Positions 32,968-43,365 of a DNA stretch of 64,000 nucleotides are shown piece after piece. Both the position numbers and the translations under genes were made by a program. Each line of letters opens with the position of its first letter. The first letter of the stretch is position 1. Source of the DNA: Sodiomyces alkalinus F11 (lineage: Eukaryota; Ascomycota; Sordariomycetes; Glomerellales; Plectosphaerellaceae); the NCBI RefSeq assembly GCF_003711515.1, contig NW_021167079.1:7000385-7064384 (forward strand). The letters run 5' to 3'. The notes under the pieces were generated by a model. That model was not told where the DNA came from and made no database searches. It saw nothing but the letters and a program-made list of their open reading frames with translations.

Positions 32968-34403
32968 TCAATCGGTCTGTCGGATGCCTTGTTCCAAGTC
33001 ACCTCCCCTTTCGTGTAGCTCTAAGCCGTCGGCGTCGTCCTCTCGATCCCCAACAGAGATGTGCGTCGTGTTGCCGCCGATGCAGGTCCCCTGATGTGTC
33101 CGGGGGATGTTGTTCAGTGTGTTGTTTCTCACAGCTGGCCTACTCGACCCGGACTGGGGTTCCGTCGTGGAGACCTTGTACGATATGTTGTCGATGGCAT
33201 TCGCGTTCGATGATTGCACGAGTTTTCTGATGAGTTCGGCCATCACCATCTCGATTTGGAGCTTCAGGAGGTAGCAGACCGGATGAAAAGAAAGGTATCT
33301 GTGTCTTGTCAGAAAGAGAGAGAGAGAGAGACGGTCTACTCGCTCTTCAAAGTGACAACGGTAGTGAAGGGGTTTGCAGGAAACGTAGACATACACCAAG
33401 CTGCTTCGGAGTGACATGAGGCCGACGAGGACGAACTAGACGGAGTGCGTCAGCAAAGATCAGTTGGCAAGATCAGTTGATTATCCCAAACTTATTCTTA
33501 CATCCAGAGACAGGGACGCGAAGATGAGGACCAAGTTCGTGTAGTACAGACGATAGTACTTGGTCAGGCCGTTCCTGATGAGGTGTGAACGGACAAGGTA
33601 GATAAAGTAAAAGTTCAAGAAACCGTCGACAAAGGCGAATATGACTTTTTCGCATCGATCCCAAATCTCGTTAAGGCGGTACCACGTTTCGTTGATCTGC
33701 AAGCGGGCAGGCATCCAGATGATGAAGACGCTGATGTTGATGGCCAGGATGATAAGGAAGACGATCCATTTCAGTTTCGTGGCTCGCCCGCGCACGGCTA
33801 ATAACAATCCCAGACGGTTGATGATGATCTGTAGAAGGAACTGGATCTGGAATGCCCAAAAGAGGGCTGGTCGTTTGTGTTAGACGGAGAGTCCAAAGAG
33901 GAGAAGAGGGAGGGAGGGGCCGCGGAAGGAGATGGGGACGTTGACCATCATACCAACACAAAAGTAGAAACCGAAGCTGTACGTAGAGTCAGACGGGAAT
34001 CCCCATGTAGAAAACAAAATAAGAAGAAAAAGAAAAGAAGAAGAAGAAAAGGAAAAGAAAATAAGAAAAGACATTACACGTCCGTAGAAAGGAATTGGCG
34101 CAGCAATAGGACTACTACCCAGGGCATCGCATACCTTGGAGGGATGTACTGTCTCTGAAACCCCCACGCCAACACGCCCAGGACCATACTACTCCACCAC
34201 ACGGCCCAGACCATAAAGACATACGCCGTGAGACGCCGTGACCGCTTCCATGACCGTAGGCTCTGTTTCCCCGCCTTTGCCGCCGTGAAGAGGGCGATGC
34301 CCAGAGAGAGCCCCCAAAAGATGCTGGACGTGTTCATGTCGACCTCGTTAGGGACCTCCGGGACGTAGGTGTCTGGGATCAAGAAGCCGTACTTCTGTCC
34401 CAT
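32968..34403 (-). CDS. Polytopic integral membrane protein, uncharacterised fungal family
   Basis: Five exons, complement(32968..33298, 33395..33435, 33502..33866, 33954..33976, 34135..34403), give 342 residues. Exon 2 is only 23 nt and exon 4 only 41 nt. All junctions are GT-AG (donors GTATGC, GTATGA, GTAAGA, GTATGT). The protein begins MGQKYGFLIPD and has about seven hydrophobic segments. Family landmarks are WGFQRQYIPP, FWAFQIQFLLQIIINR, INISVFIIWMPARLQI, NEIWDRCEKVIF, LVGLMSL and YLSFHPVCYLLKLQIEM. The C-terminal tail (about 275-342) is hydrophilic. This layout is widespread in Sordariomycetes as a family of proteins of unknown function with a seven-helix, rhodopsin-like topology. No enzymatic motif is visible. 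Unspliced frames show only fragments. Confidence 0.85.
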
Positions 34404-36719
34404 CTTTCGGGAGGCAATAGTCGATGCTGCAGGCCGGGAAGGAAACTCAGGGAGGTCGACAGGAGAGACACATGGGGGGCGGAAAGAAAAGGCGCGAAAA
34501 GCGTTCGTTGCAAGACCGAAGTTACCGAACCCCCTTTAGCTTTCTGAACGGTCTGAGCTTGGGGTGGAGGACGCCCAAGGAGGGAGGGGATCAAGGACCA
34601 TTAGTCCCCAAGGAGGCACCGGGGGATAGGGCGATGACGAGGTCTAAGTATTAATACTCACTCGTCTAGCCATGCCGGACGATGCCTATTAATTAGTTGC
34701 AGGTATTATATGAATACTGGAGTGTACATAGATGGCATGAAATGCAAGGCATAGGGCTCGTGCCCCCAATCGCTTCGCGCAGGAATCAGGACCAGGATTC
34801 TGGTCGGGGCCGTGTGCGCTGTACCGCGTGAGGCCGCGAGGCGTGCATAAGCCTGGCGAAGAAAAATAGTGTACGATGACAAGTTGAGTACGGATAGATC
34901 ATAGATATCCTGGTAGCGAACGCCTCAAACCCCCCCCCATAAACACTCCAAAGGAAAGGGATAGACCGATACCCTTCCCGAGTCGTCTCGACTCGACTGA
35001 CAACCGTGCAATGCCATCCAGACACTCGGAATGGCCCGAATTAAGAGCATGTATCGCATGGCTGAACCACCAATACACGTGGGAGCAGAGTGACAGATCT
35101 CCATCTCCGTGCATACCTAATGTATGTACGTTCCTCTTGGCTCAGAGGTCAGCTGAGTGCTGATTTGTTGTCGGGATGTCTTCCGCCGCCAAGTAGGTGC
35201 GGGAGGACTCACGGAGGTGGGGATGTACTTCGTGTACTTCGTACAGCCAAGTCCTTGCAAGCCAGCCTAGGTAGACTCGGGGTCTTTCTTTTGCACCCGT
35301 TCGTTCTTGAGGTGAATTGGACCGTTGAGGAAGCCAGCAGGGGGAAGAAGATGGCCAGACTCGCCACGTCAGATCGGATAGGTATTGGTATTGTTAGCTG
35401 TCACCCGTACTTTGTGCGTGCTGTACGAAGAGACGATCTTTGTAAGGATCCGAAATCTTAAAGGGAGCCACCGATAAGTGGCGGTATCCCGTATCCCCCC
35501 CTTCGGTCCTCCGTAAGCGCCTATCCTATTTAGGCCGCGCTACTAAGGGCGTTGCTCGGCTAGGAAATTAGCGTCTATGCCCAAAGTCCCGGTATATCGT
35601 AAGATCGTAGCAGGCGCCTAGGGGGCAGTGGCCGTAGACCTAGAAATTTACTTATCTTAGATAGTAGTATTAGTAGTGGTAGTTATAGTTAAGGCGCAGG
35701 TTTCGTAAAGAGTTAATAATATGAGGGAATTCGGGTTAATTAAGAATCCTCTACCTTAGTTAATTCACACCACTAACGTCCCTGTGTCCACGATCTCACG
35801 ATATACCGGGACTTTAGGCATAGACGCTGATTTCCTAGCGGAGTAACGCGCCCTCGGCAGCGCGGCCTAAATAGGATAGGCGCTTGCGGAGGCCGGAAGG
35901 GGGGGATGCGGGATACCGCTACTCGCCACCGATAGCCACATGGACGGAAAGATCCGAGTCGCCGAGTAACCTTTCCGTCGGCAGATCTACCACGGCATAA
36001 CGCCCGCTATTATTAGCGTGAAGATTTCACAACACAGGCCGGGAATTCCCTGCCAATGCCATATCTATCCATACTATGCCCGATGGAGGCAGGCTCCGCT
36101 GTGTTGAAGGCGGTCTGGGCGAACTCCAGGGCCAGGCTTGTTGGAAATTTGACGGCCCTCACCGTTGATGTGAAAGCCTAAATAAAGGTGGGTAGAATTT
36201 GGATGATCCATGTACGCGACTAGCAGCTGTAGCCTGTCATTCCCCCACGGAATTGTTGACCTCCAGAAGCTCTACATTCATCCGTCAACTTGCTTTGAAA
36301 AGGAGGAAAACAAGCCTGCCGACTGCTCTCCCCGACTCGAATGGGAAGTCCCCTAACCAAAATGACTGCCTTAACTACGGGATACATGTATCTCATCCCA
36401 CTTCCTTCACGCTTTGGTGGTAATGGGCACCACTAACGAAATAGCGAGGAGCGAAAACCCCCTACACCGCTCTCGTCCTGGCTCACTCACTGTCTGTCAC
36501 CCAAACCCCCCTGCCCCGACCTCACACAGCGACACCTGACCGAGGAAAACTCGTCTCGAAAGACATAAAACTGGTTGAAACGATCATGGTGTATGATACA
36601 GGTACTTGCTGAAACGTAACCGTTGAGAATCCCCGTCTATTGATCACAGCCTACAAGCATCCAACTTGGGCTGATGAGAGTGAACACAGAACAAGAAAAG
36701 CTCTCCCAAGGGCACTTTC
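34404..36719. other. Gene-poor region with a MULE-like MITE
   Basis: 2.3 kb without a supported gene. It includes the membrane-protein promoter (to about 34650), non-coding DNA, the inverted-repeat element at 35476-35924, and AT-rich DNA leading to the 3' end of the phosphatase gene. Confidence 0.55.
35476..35924. mobile_element. Mutator-like MITE, ~145-bp inverted arms, 9-bp target duplication, RIP-type decay
   Basis: Left arm 35476 to about 35620 and right arm about 35785 to 35924 are reverse complements (identical blocks include GCGCCTATCCTATTTAGGCCGCGCT and AAAGTCCCGGTATATCG, described here in parts of the arm). The direct repeat GCCACCGAT flanks the element exactly, at 35467-35475 and 35925-35933, a 9-bp target-site duplication typical of Mutator-like elements. 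The arms differ mostly by transitions that turn CpA or TpG into TpA. The 160-bp centre is AT-rich and has no open frame. The element is non-autonomous. Confidence 0.82.
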
Positions 36720-39700
36720 TCACGAAGAATCTAGGGGCTTCCTCAAAAACATCTCCACGACACACCTCATCTTCTCCTCCACAGCCCTCCGCTCCTTCTC
36801 CTTAGCCGGCAACCCGACCCGACACACCACCCTCCCCACAATCTCCGCAAACCGTCTCTCCCTCGCCCTCCGTCTCCCCAGCGCCGCCTCGGCGACGGCC
36901 AAACTGTTACCGCCGCCGCTGTTGCTGCCGTTGTTGCCGCCGCCGCCACTGCCGCCCCCATTGCGCCGAAAGCCAAGACTATGCCGCCCAAGCGCACTGA
37001 TCCTCTTCACCGGCGACACCGGCGACGTCAACGCCCCAACATCCGCCCTCGACAGCGGCGCCAACTCCTCAACCACCTTGAACAGGGCGGCCGCGAGGAA
37101 GACAAAGGCGATGTTATGGTTCGGCGCGGAGGAGAGAATGTCGAGGATCGCCTCCTTATCGTCCTCCGCTCCGGCTTCGGCTTCCTGGGTCCTTCGGAGA
37201 GGGTACGACGACGACGACGACGATGACGACGACGCAGGCGCAGGCGCGGATGACAACTGGGGCAGGGCGACCTCGATCTTGGCCCACAACGGCGCCGTGA
37301 TGATGCCGTCGGTCAGGCCGCGGAGGAAAAGGAGGAGGACCTCGGACACGACTTCGAGGCGGTGCGGCGACGGCGTGTCGAGGGGAAGCGCGTCGGCGAG
37401 CGGTTTGTCGGTGTCGAGCGCCTCGATGAGGGACAGTTTCTGCGCGCGGCGCTCTTCTTCGTCTCGGAACACCCAGGCGGACTCGTCCAGGGGCCACCCC
37501 GGCTTATCGGCCGGCACGACCTCCTGGTCGAGCATACTCGCGTCGGCCAGGGCGCGCGTCGTCAGCGCTTCGAGCATCTCCGTGAGTTTGAACAGTTCCC
37601 TCGGGGCGGCGCTGTGCACCTCGAGGTCGTAGGAGATGGCACCACCACCGCCTGGACCACCCGCCCGTTCCCGTTCCTTTGCGAACGCGCGGATGCCGCC
37701 GCTCGGGACCCGGATCAGTTCTTCAATGGATCGTCCGAAACACGTAGGCAGCCACGTCGCCTGCACGGGAATGAAATGGTCACGACCGTCTCGGACCCGG
37801 AGCACGAGGATGTCCTCGAGCTTCGCCCGGCCGTCATTCAGCGCTCGAACGTGCCATAGATCGTCCACCATCACCTCGAGAACCGCGCTCAGCGTCTCGC
37901 CGGGTTCCAACTTGACCTCGTCTCCGAGGTCCACCGCATCCTCCTGCGTCTCATCCGCATCGGATTCCCGTCGCCTGAAAGATGCGTTGAGCCACTGTGG
38001 TGCACTTGAGCTGTCGTGATCCACAATAGACGGCGTCTCAACAAATGCAAACTTGGCCGGTACTTGGCCGGTGTTGGCTATCGTCAGGTATGTCGTGTGC
38101 TTTCCCATGAAGCTGATCTCGCCAAAGTCGATCGGTTCGCCTTGGTCGGCCAGTCGACCTGGCGGCTCCTTGCCGGTTCCATCCTGGGAATCCACTACCA
38201 CCGTGACGAGGGGCCGGCCTTCGTTTTCAGCGCGGTCGAGTTCCTTGGCCACTTCGGCATGGATCGCTGCCTTGAGCTCGGGTACCACCGCATTGTAGTC
38301 GACTGTGAAAATAGAAACTATAGGTTTATGGTCCGATGATGTTATCCGCTGATGGGAGGTGTATATGTCGAGCTGTATTTGATCGGTGAACCCTTCCTTG
38401 GTGACTTGTTCTTCTCCTTCTTCTCCTCCTCTTTCTCCTTCTCGTACCCTATTATCGGCGTCCTCATCTTCGTTGTAGTCATCGTATTCGTCGAAACTGG
38501 ATGTCTTCTTGGGTCGTTGCTCCTCCGTCTCAGCGTCTTCCTCTGGATCGCAGCTGAACAACACATCGTCGTCGTCAGCCGCGTCCTCCATGCCGCGGGC
38601 CTTCATCTCAGCATCCTTCTCCTTGGCGGCTTCTTCTTCTTTGATTTTCCGTTCGTACTCCTCCCGGTCTCTCCTTGTCCGGTAGAGAATGCGGTCGCAC
38701 CAGCTGGGGGCACGTTGTTTCTCGCTCGAGTCGAAAAGGCTGACGGTACCAATGTCATACTTGTAGGATGGGAGGAATGTGACGGGACCTTCCCGCCAGC
38801 CGTCGTGAAAGGCCTTCCTCTGCTTGATGACACGGCGTAGCTGGTCATGAGGCAACAACGAGTCCAGCGTGGCCTGCAGCGATCCGGGATCATCACGCGG
38901 ATCGGGCAAGAAATCGTCTGGATCGGGCAAAGAGCTATCGGACTCGTCGACGACCGTACTCCGGGATGTGGATGATTCCACCGTCGACTCGTCGTCATCG
39001 TCACTATCTGCGCTCTGGACAACAAAGCCCTCCTCGCCTTCCAAGTACGGTTGTTTCTTGGTCAGGTCGTATTCTCCCCGGGAATGAAGCATGAGGAGCC
39101 GCCGGATGTCATCACCAGGCAGTCCGTCGAGACGAAAGTTGAGATCGCCCAACCAAAACGCGAAATCCTCGTCGCCGATCTTCTCCGACGGGCATTCTGC
39201 TTCCGACATGCCGGGAAGCCGGATGGGTTCGAATTGCGTCCGCGCTAGAACCTGGCCATAATCCCACAGTCTCCTCTCAAGGTAAACCTGTTCCGCGCCG
39301 CTAGCGAGGTGGGAGTTGGTGAAGACCATGCGCGTGGTCTCGCCGAGGAGAATGCGCGTCGTTACCGCCCCTTTATTTCCGAGGTATCCAAGCAACCCCG
39401 TCCCGACTTGTACGGTGCTCACGTTGCTGACGGTTGCTGCCACTTCGGTGGAGGCGTATATGAGGAGAAGCAAGCCCGACATCTGCTCGGCCGTGATGAG
39501 CCTGTAACCGGGTGGCATAGCCCGTTCCAAAGCTTCCTTCCACTTGTTCATCGGCCCGGGGTCGTAGTACATGCGGTTGACGGCCTCCCTGGCTCTGTTG
39601 AGGTCGATAATCTCTTGCAAGCCCAGAACGTAGAGGCCGATCTGGTCCCCTCCTACGAGTCGAACCTCGCTGCCGTCATCTTCGGACGACCCGGCTCTTT

Positions 39701-39986
39701 TTGAGCCATAGGACTCATCCTCGACAGCCCGTGTATGGGAGATATCGAGGGTGGCCAAGCTTTTATCCACGCCCTTCCCGTCGACAAACCAGCTGGCGAG
39801 GTCCTTGTCCGTTCCTGGGCAAGCAGCAACGTTCCAGGAGCCAACCTTGACGCGAACTCGGTGGGGCCGCACGTACTCGGACCGACGGGCATGGACGGCG
39901 CGAGCGAGGGATACCGGGGTAGATGTGAGATCGATAGGGTCCGAGGGCGTCGAGCTGTCGGGTTGGGATGGGTCGGTGACAGCCAT
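36720..39986 (-). CDS. OCRL/INPP5B-type inositol polyphosphate 5-phosphatase
   Basis: A single-exon protein of 1,088 residues. The 5-phosphatase domain (about 45-565) shows VKVGSWNVA, LGLQEI, LGYLGNKGAV, FTNSHLASG, WLGDLNFRL (278-286), SYKYDIGT, APSWCDRILYR (426-436) and SSDHKPI (550-556), that is, the metal-dependent catalytic set. It would remove the 5-phosphate from PI(4,5)P2 or PI(3,4,5)P3 at endomembranes. An ASH-like beta domain (about 575-760; LTIANTGQVPAKFAFVE) and a degenerate C-terminal RhoGAP-like domain (about 790-1085) follow, the order found in OCRL. Two acidic insertions are unusual: about 324-370, and 440-535 between SWCDRIL and SSDHKP, where relatives have roughly 25 residues. 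A Gly/Asn/Ser-rich loop lies near 1030. It is divergent from DCP1. Confidence 0.92.
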   Translation of the reverse strand: MAVTDPSQPDSSTPSDPIDLTSTPVSLARAVHARRSEYVRPHRVRVKVGSWNVAACPGTDKDLASWFVDGKGVDKSLATLDISHTRAVEDESYGSKRAGSSEDDGSEVRLVGGDQIGLYVLGLQEIIDLNRAREAVNRMYYDPGPMNKWKEALERAMPPGYRLITAEQMSGLLLLIYASTEVAATVSNVSTVQVGTGLLGYLGNKGAVTTRILLGETTRMVFTNSHLASGAEQVYLERRLWDYGQVLARTQFEPIRLPGMSEAECPSEKIGDEDFAFWLGDLNFRLDGLPGDDIRRLLMLHSRGEYDLTKKQPYLEGEEGFVVQSADSDDDDESTVESSTSRSTVVDESDSSLPDPDDFLPDPRDDPGSLQATLDSLLPHDQLRRVIKQRKAFHDGWREGPVTFLPSYKYDIGTVSLFDSSEKQRAPSWCDRILYRTRRDREEYERKIKEEEAAKEKDAEMKARGMEDAADDDDVLFSCDPEEDAETEEQRPKKTSSFDEYDDYNEDEDADNRVREGERGGEEGEEQVTKEGFTDQIQLDIYTSHQRITSSDHKPIVSIFTVDYNAVVPELKAAIHAEVAKELDRAENEGRPLVTVVVDSQDGTGKEPPGRLADQGEPIDFGEISFMGKHTTYLTIANTGQVPAKFAFVETPSIVDHDSSSAPQWLNASFRRRESDADETQEDAVDLGDEVKLEPGETLSAVLEVMVDDLWHVRALNDGRAKLEDILVLRVRDGRDHFIPVQATWLPTCFGRSIEELIRVPSGGIRAFAKERERAGGPGGGGAISYDLEVHSAAPRELFKLTEMLEALTTRALADASMLDQEVVPADKPGWPLDESAWVFRDEEERRAQKLSLIEALDTDKPLADALPLDTPSPHRLEVVSEVLLLFLRGLTDGIITAPLWAKIEVALPQLSSAPAPASSSSSSSSSYPLRRTQEAEAGAEDDKEAILDILSSAPNHNIAFVFLAAALFKVVEELAPLSRADVGALTSPVSPVKRISALGRHSLGFRRNGGGSGGGGNNGSNSGGGNSLAVAEAALGRRRARERRFAEIVGRVVCRVGLPAKEKERRAVEEKMRCVVEMFLRKPLDSS

Positions 39987-40979
39987 GATAGATGGACTTG
40001 TCGACTCGCCACGGGGCCTACGGTAAGAGCCGTTCGTTTACTTGGAGGGGGGGAAAGCAATAGTTCGATGCCTTCCACTTGTTGTTAATCAGATATCGGC
40101 TGTTGCATGGTTATTGAAAGGCCTAGAAAGGGACGGCGCAGTGTTTGGTAAACAATATATTAGCGAAGACAAGGCGGGAAGGGAAGGGAGAGGGAATGCC
40201 AGTGGACGGGAGGATAGAAGAAAGAATATGACGGAGAGTCGGAGCGTGTGGATTCAAAGTAACAGGCGAGATAAAACCACGGAGATGTTGAGAGTTAAGA
40301 AATGGTGAAAGTCGATCGGTAGAGTGTACAGAGTAGGAAAGGGAGACAAGGGAGAATGAGAAGACAGATGGAAACATTGAACCCCCAGATCAAGTCGCGA
40401 ATGCAGGCAGATTATAGTTATGCGGCCGAGTCCTCGTGCAGAGTACGTACATCATAAATTGTGGGGCTACCTGTGATCACGCCCTTGGAGAAGAATGGAG
40501 GGGTAAATGATAAGTGATAAGAGATAAGTCAAGAGATAAGGTACAACCAGCCTCAGTCAGCCCTCGTGGCTTGAAGCTACTCCGTGTAGGTACCTTGAGG
40601 TTACGGCATGTAGGCGGACTGAGTGCTCCGAACGAAGCCTTGACCAAAACCCAACCTTCTCTGTACAACTTTCGGCATCGAACCTTTGAAATACCCCAGT
40701 ACTATTTACGCATTTTCAGCGGTCACGTCTTTGGATTCAATGTAAGTAGAGGCGACTTCATCTATCACAAACCCTGTCCGACTTCAGCCAATACCTTCTG
40801 TGCTTTCCCAGCTCCCACGTCCTGACTCCCAGACAGAAGTACGAAGAGCCACACGGCGATCGCTCAGATTTGCGGGATCGAACATATAGCCCTCGCCATA
40901 ATCGCACTACTGCATTCCCACCTTTCTTCGCCGAGTCGTTGCGCAAAAGAGCAGGATAGGATAATCTCGGCGCCACGAA
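39987..40979. other. Divergent promoter region 5-phosphatase / DCP1
   Basis: 993 bp between two start codons on opposite strands. No additional gene. Purine-rich leader on the phosphatase side (40150-40380). Confidence 0.55.
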
Positions 40980-41795
40980 ATGGTCGGCCCAACACCGCGC
41001 AAGCGCACCCACGGGCGCCAACCTTCCAACTCCCACCGCCACGGCCAAGCCTCCGACTACGATTCCGATGCCGCCCACCAACAACTCCTACTCGACAACC
41101 AACAGAGCCAGCTCCCCCCACCGAACCCCGCCCTGATCAACCGCACAAACACCGAACTCAACCTCTCCGTCCTCCAGCGCTACCTACCCTCCATCCACAC
41201 CATCCTGAGCATCGCCGCCAACGCCGTCGTCTACTCCTTCAACTCCTCCACCTCCTCCTGGGATCGCGCCGGCATCGAAGGGACCTACTTCCTGTGTCTG
41301 TTGCAGCCCGACCCTGCGGCGGCGGCAAAGCCAGGTGCCTGCCTCTTCGTCCTCAACCGCAGGGGCCTCGAGAACAAGATCCTAGACCTCAGCCGCGTCG
41401 CGCACTTTGAGGTCATGGACGAAATCTACATCTTTAACATGGAACCGGAACCGGAATCCCCTAGCGACGCCCACCACCCGGTCCAAGTCGCAAGCGGAAG
41501 CGGAGGCGACCAGACATCCGACGACGGCAGCCGCGTCGTCGGCGTGTGGATCCACGCCGACGACAAGGAAACGAGGATGACCAACGCCGCTATGGTGCAG
41601 GAGGCAATCCGGTCTGTGCGCGCCGGCCACGGAGAAGAGGATGACGTCGAGGAGCCGGGCGTGCCGAACTATCCACAACAAGAGCGGCCGGTGCAGGCCG
41701 CGGAAGCCCCGAGTCGCACGACTGGAGGAACGGTGGGGCAGAGGTTGAACGTTGACGATCTATTTCTCGCCTCACGGAACGGAGCTGGTGGTTAG
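40980..41795 (+). CDS. DCP1: mRNA-decapping activator Dcp1
   Basis: A single-exon protein of 271 residues. The EVH1-like Dcp1 fold is recognisable from LNLSVLQRYLPSIHTILS, ANAVVYSF, WDRAGIEGTYFL (usually W-x-K-x-x-I/V-E-G-x-L/F-F), LFVLNRRGLEN and FEVMDEIYIF, with VVGVWIHADDKETRM completing the domain near residue 190. It has a basic N-terminal extension (PRKRTHGRQ) and a hydrophilic C-terminal tail ending LNVDDLFLASRN. Dcp1 binds Dcp2 and stimulates removal of the m7G cap in P-bodies before 5'-3' decay. The insertion around 150-175 (Ser/Gly/Asp-rich) lies between conserved strands. The start codon is the first in frame and gives the conserved basic leader. Confidence 0.92.
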   Translation: MVGPTPRKRTHGRQPSNSHRHGQASDYDSDAAHQQLLLDNQQSQLPPPNPALINRTNTELNLSVLQRYLPSIHTILSIAANAVVYSFNSSTSSWDRAGIEGTYFLCLLQPDPAAAAKPGACLFVLNRRGLENKILDLSRVAHFEVMDEIYIFNMEPEPESPSDAHHPVQVASGSGGDQTSDDGSRVVGVWIHADDKETRMTNAAMVQEAIRSVRAGHGEEDDVEEPGVPNYPQQERPVQAAEAPSRTTGGTVGQRLNVDDLFLASRNGAGG

Positions 41796-42185
41796 TACGC
41801 TGGTCGATCGGCCTGCGGTCCCCGACGGCGGTGATGGGGAGCAGGCTTAGGGACCTCCAGGATCAGCCGGGCGACCTTGGGATGACACGAAGTAGGGAAC
41901 ATGGTACCTAATTTCAGGAACGTGCGTGCCTATTCATCAGCTTTTCCTGTACAAAGTGGATTTTCGATGGTGTTGCTCCGAACACGCTTTTGTAAAACAG
42001 TCGTCCGCAGCCAGTGTTTTCTCAAAAGGCCCAGGTAACCGGTCTAACCATAACATTACCACTCCCGTTTGCTTATCCGTAACGGCCGTAAGACCATAGC
42101 CAACGCTCTGAAGCCGCCCGTCAACGTAGACATCATACATCTGCGACCATCACCCCCACGTCTTCTTCTTTTGGGTAAAGCCGGT
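41796..42185. other. Convergent 3'-3' spacer
   Basis: 390 bp between DCP1 and RVS161. No gene seen. Confidence 0.6.
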
Positions 42186-43365
42186 TTATACCGTGCCAGC
42201 GATGCTTAGTTCACGTATCTCTTGCAATACCTGTTCGACACGTGCATCGAGGTGGCCCTGGGCGTACTGCTCGCGCGTATCGGCGTCGAGGTATTGCTGC
42301 ACCTGGGCCATGCGACTGTACGCCTCGGCGCAGAAGCGGAGCTGGATCTTGACGAGGGCCTCAAAGCTGGGGTCGAGGTAAGGTACGCGGAGGTCGATGA
42401 GTTGGGGGAGTTCGGTGGAGAGCTGTTCGTTGAGTTGTTCGTAGGCGGCCTTGGACATTTCCATTTCCTTCTCGGCGCGGGGCAGCTTCGTCACGTCCTT
42501 GTCGGGCTTGTCTACTAGCTTCTTTACTTTGGCGCGGAGGGCATCGTAGTCGAGGAGTTTGTGAGAGCGCTTCTTAATGCCTGTGGGGGGGAAGGCGCAG
42601 GTTCGTTAGTAGAAGAGATGGGACTTGGATGGCAGACAGTAGGTTTAGAGGCCGTGTGGACGTACATTCGTTGACGTCGGGAAAGTAGGCGCAAAAACGG
42701 GAGATGGGATCCAGAACGGTCGTCCGATAGGGGCCATCGAGGGCCTTGATGGTCTCGGCATCCAAGTCTTCGACTGCTTGCTTGTAGCTCCTGCTTACGC
42801 CGTCCCTGGCACCGGAGTCGCCGTAGAAGGCATCTATGGTTTCGGCAATGCGCATCTGAGACGCAGTCATAGCTACAAGTCGGTTCGGTTACTCAATGCA
42901 CGCCGAAACGCCGATAGACACGCAACTGCGCAGACTTGCCTCGGAGTGAATCTAGGTAGCCCTTGGACTCTTTCTGCAGCCGTAACGCGGCGGCTTCCAT
43001 AGTTTTGAATCGCCTGTAGTTCCGAATCTTAGCACGATGCTCGGTGATGACGGGTAGCCGACCGGTAATAAACCCACGCACCTCTCTTCGACTTCATAGT
43101 CCCGATCGTTTGTCTTTTCCACGTGCCCTGGTATAGAGAGTCAGGTGTTGTTCTTTTTGAGATCGGGTCGTGCGGCGGGGGAGGGGATGTAGGACGATTC
43201 ACGGACCCGTCTTCATCATAACCTGCGTCGTCGCGCGGTTCACATTCTTCTTGAAGCCTGCATAGCATAGAATGTCAGCGGCCCTACTATCCTACAACGG
43301 AGGCTAGTCTCTGGTTGAAGAGACACGAGCGGAGAGGCGTTTCGCAGCTTACCTGCCCAAGACAT
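42186..43365 (-). CDS. RVS161: BAR-domain amphiphysin Rvs161/Hob3
   Basis: Six exons, complement(42186..42580, 42666..42872, 42940..43013, 43082..43127, 43207..43257, 43353..43365), give 261 residues. The first exon has only 13 coding bases (MSWAG split). Introns are 67-95 bp. Intron 4 (42873-42939) has a GC donor (GAG|GCAAGT) and the acceptor TTGTAG; no GT donor keeps the frame. The BAR domain is nearly invariant in fungi: FKKNVNRATTQVMMKTG, MEAAALRLQKESKGYLDSLR, MTASQMRIAETIDAFYGD, NECIKKRSHKLLDYDALRAK, ELPQLIDLRVPYLDPSFEAL and SRMAQVQQYLDADTREQYA. It dimerises with Rvs167, tubulates membranes, and acts in endocytic scission, actin patch polarity and cell fusion. No SH3 domain follows, as expected for Rvs161. 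Confidence 0.95.
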
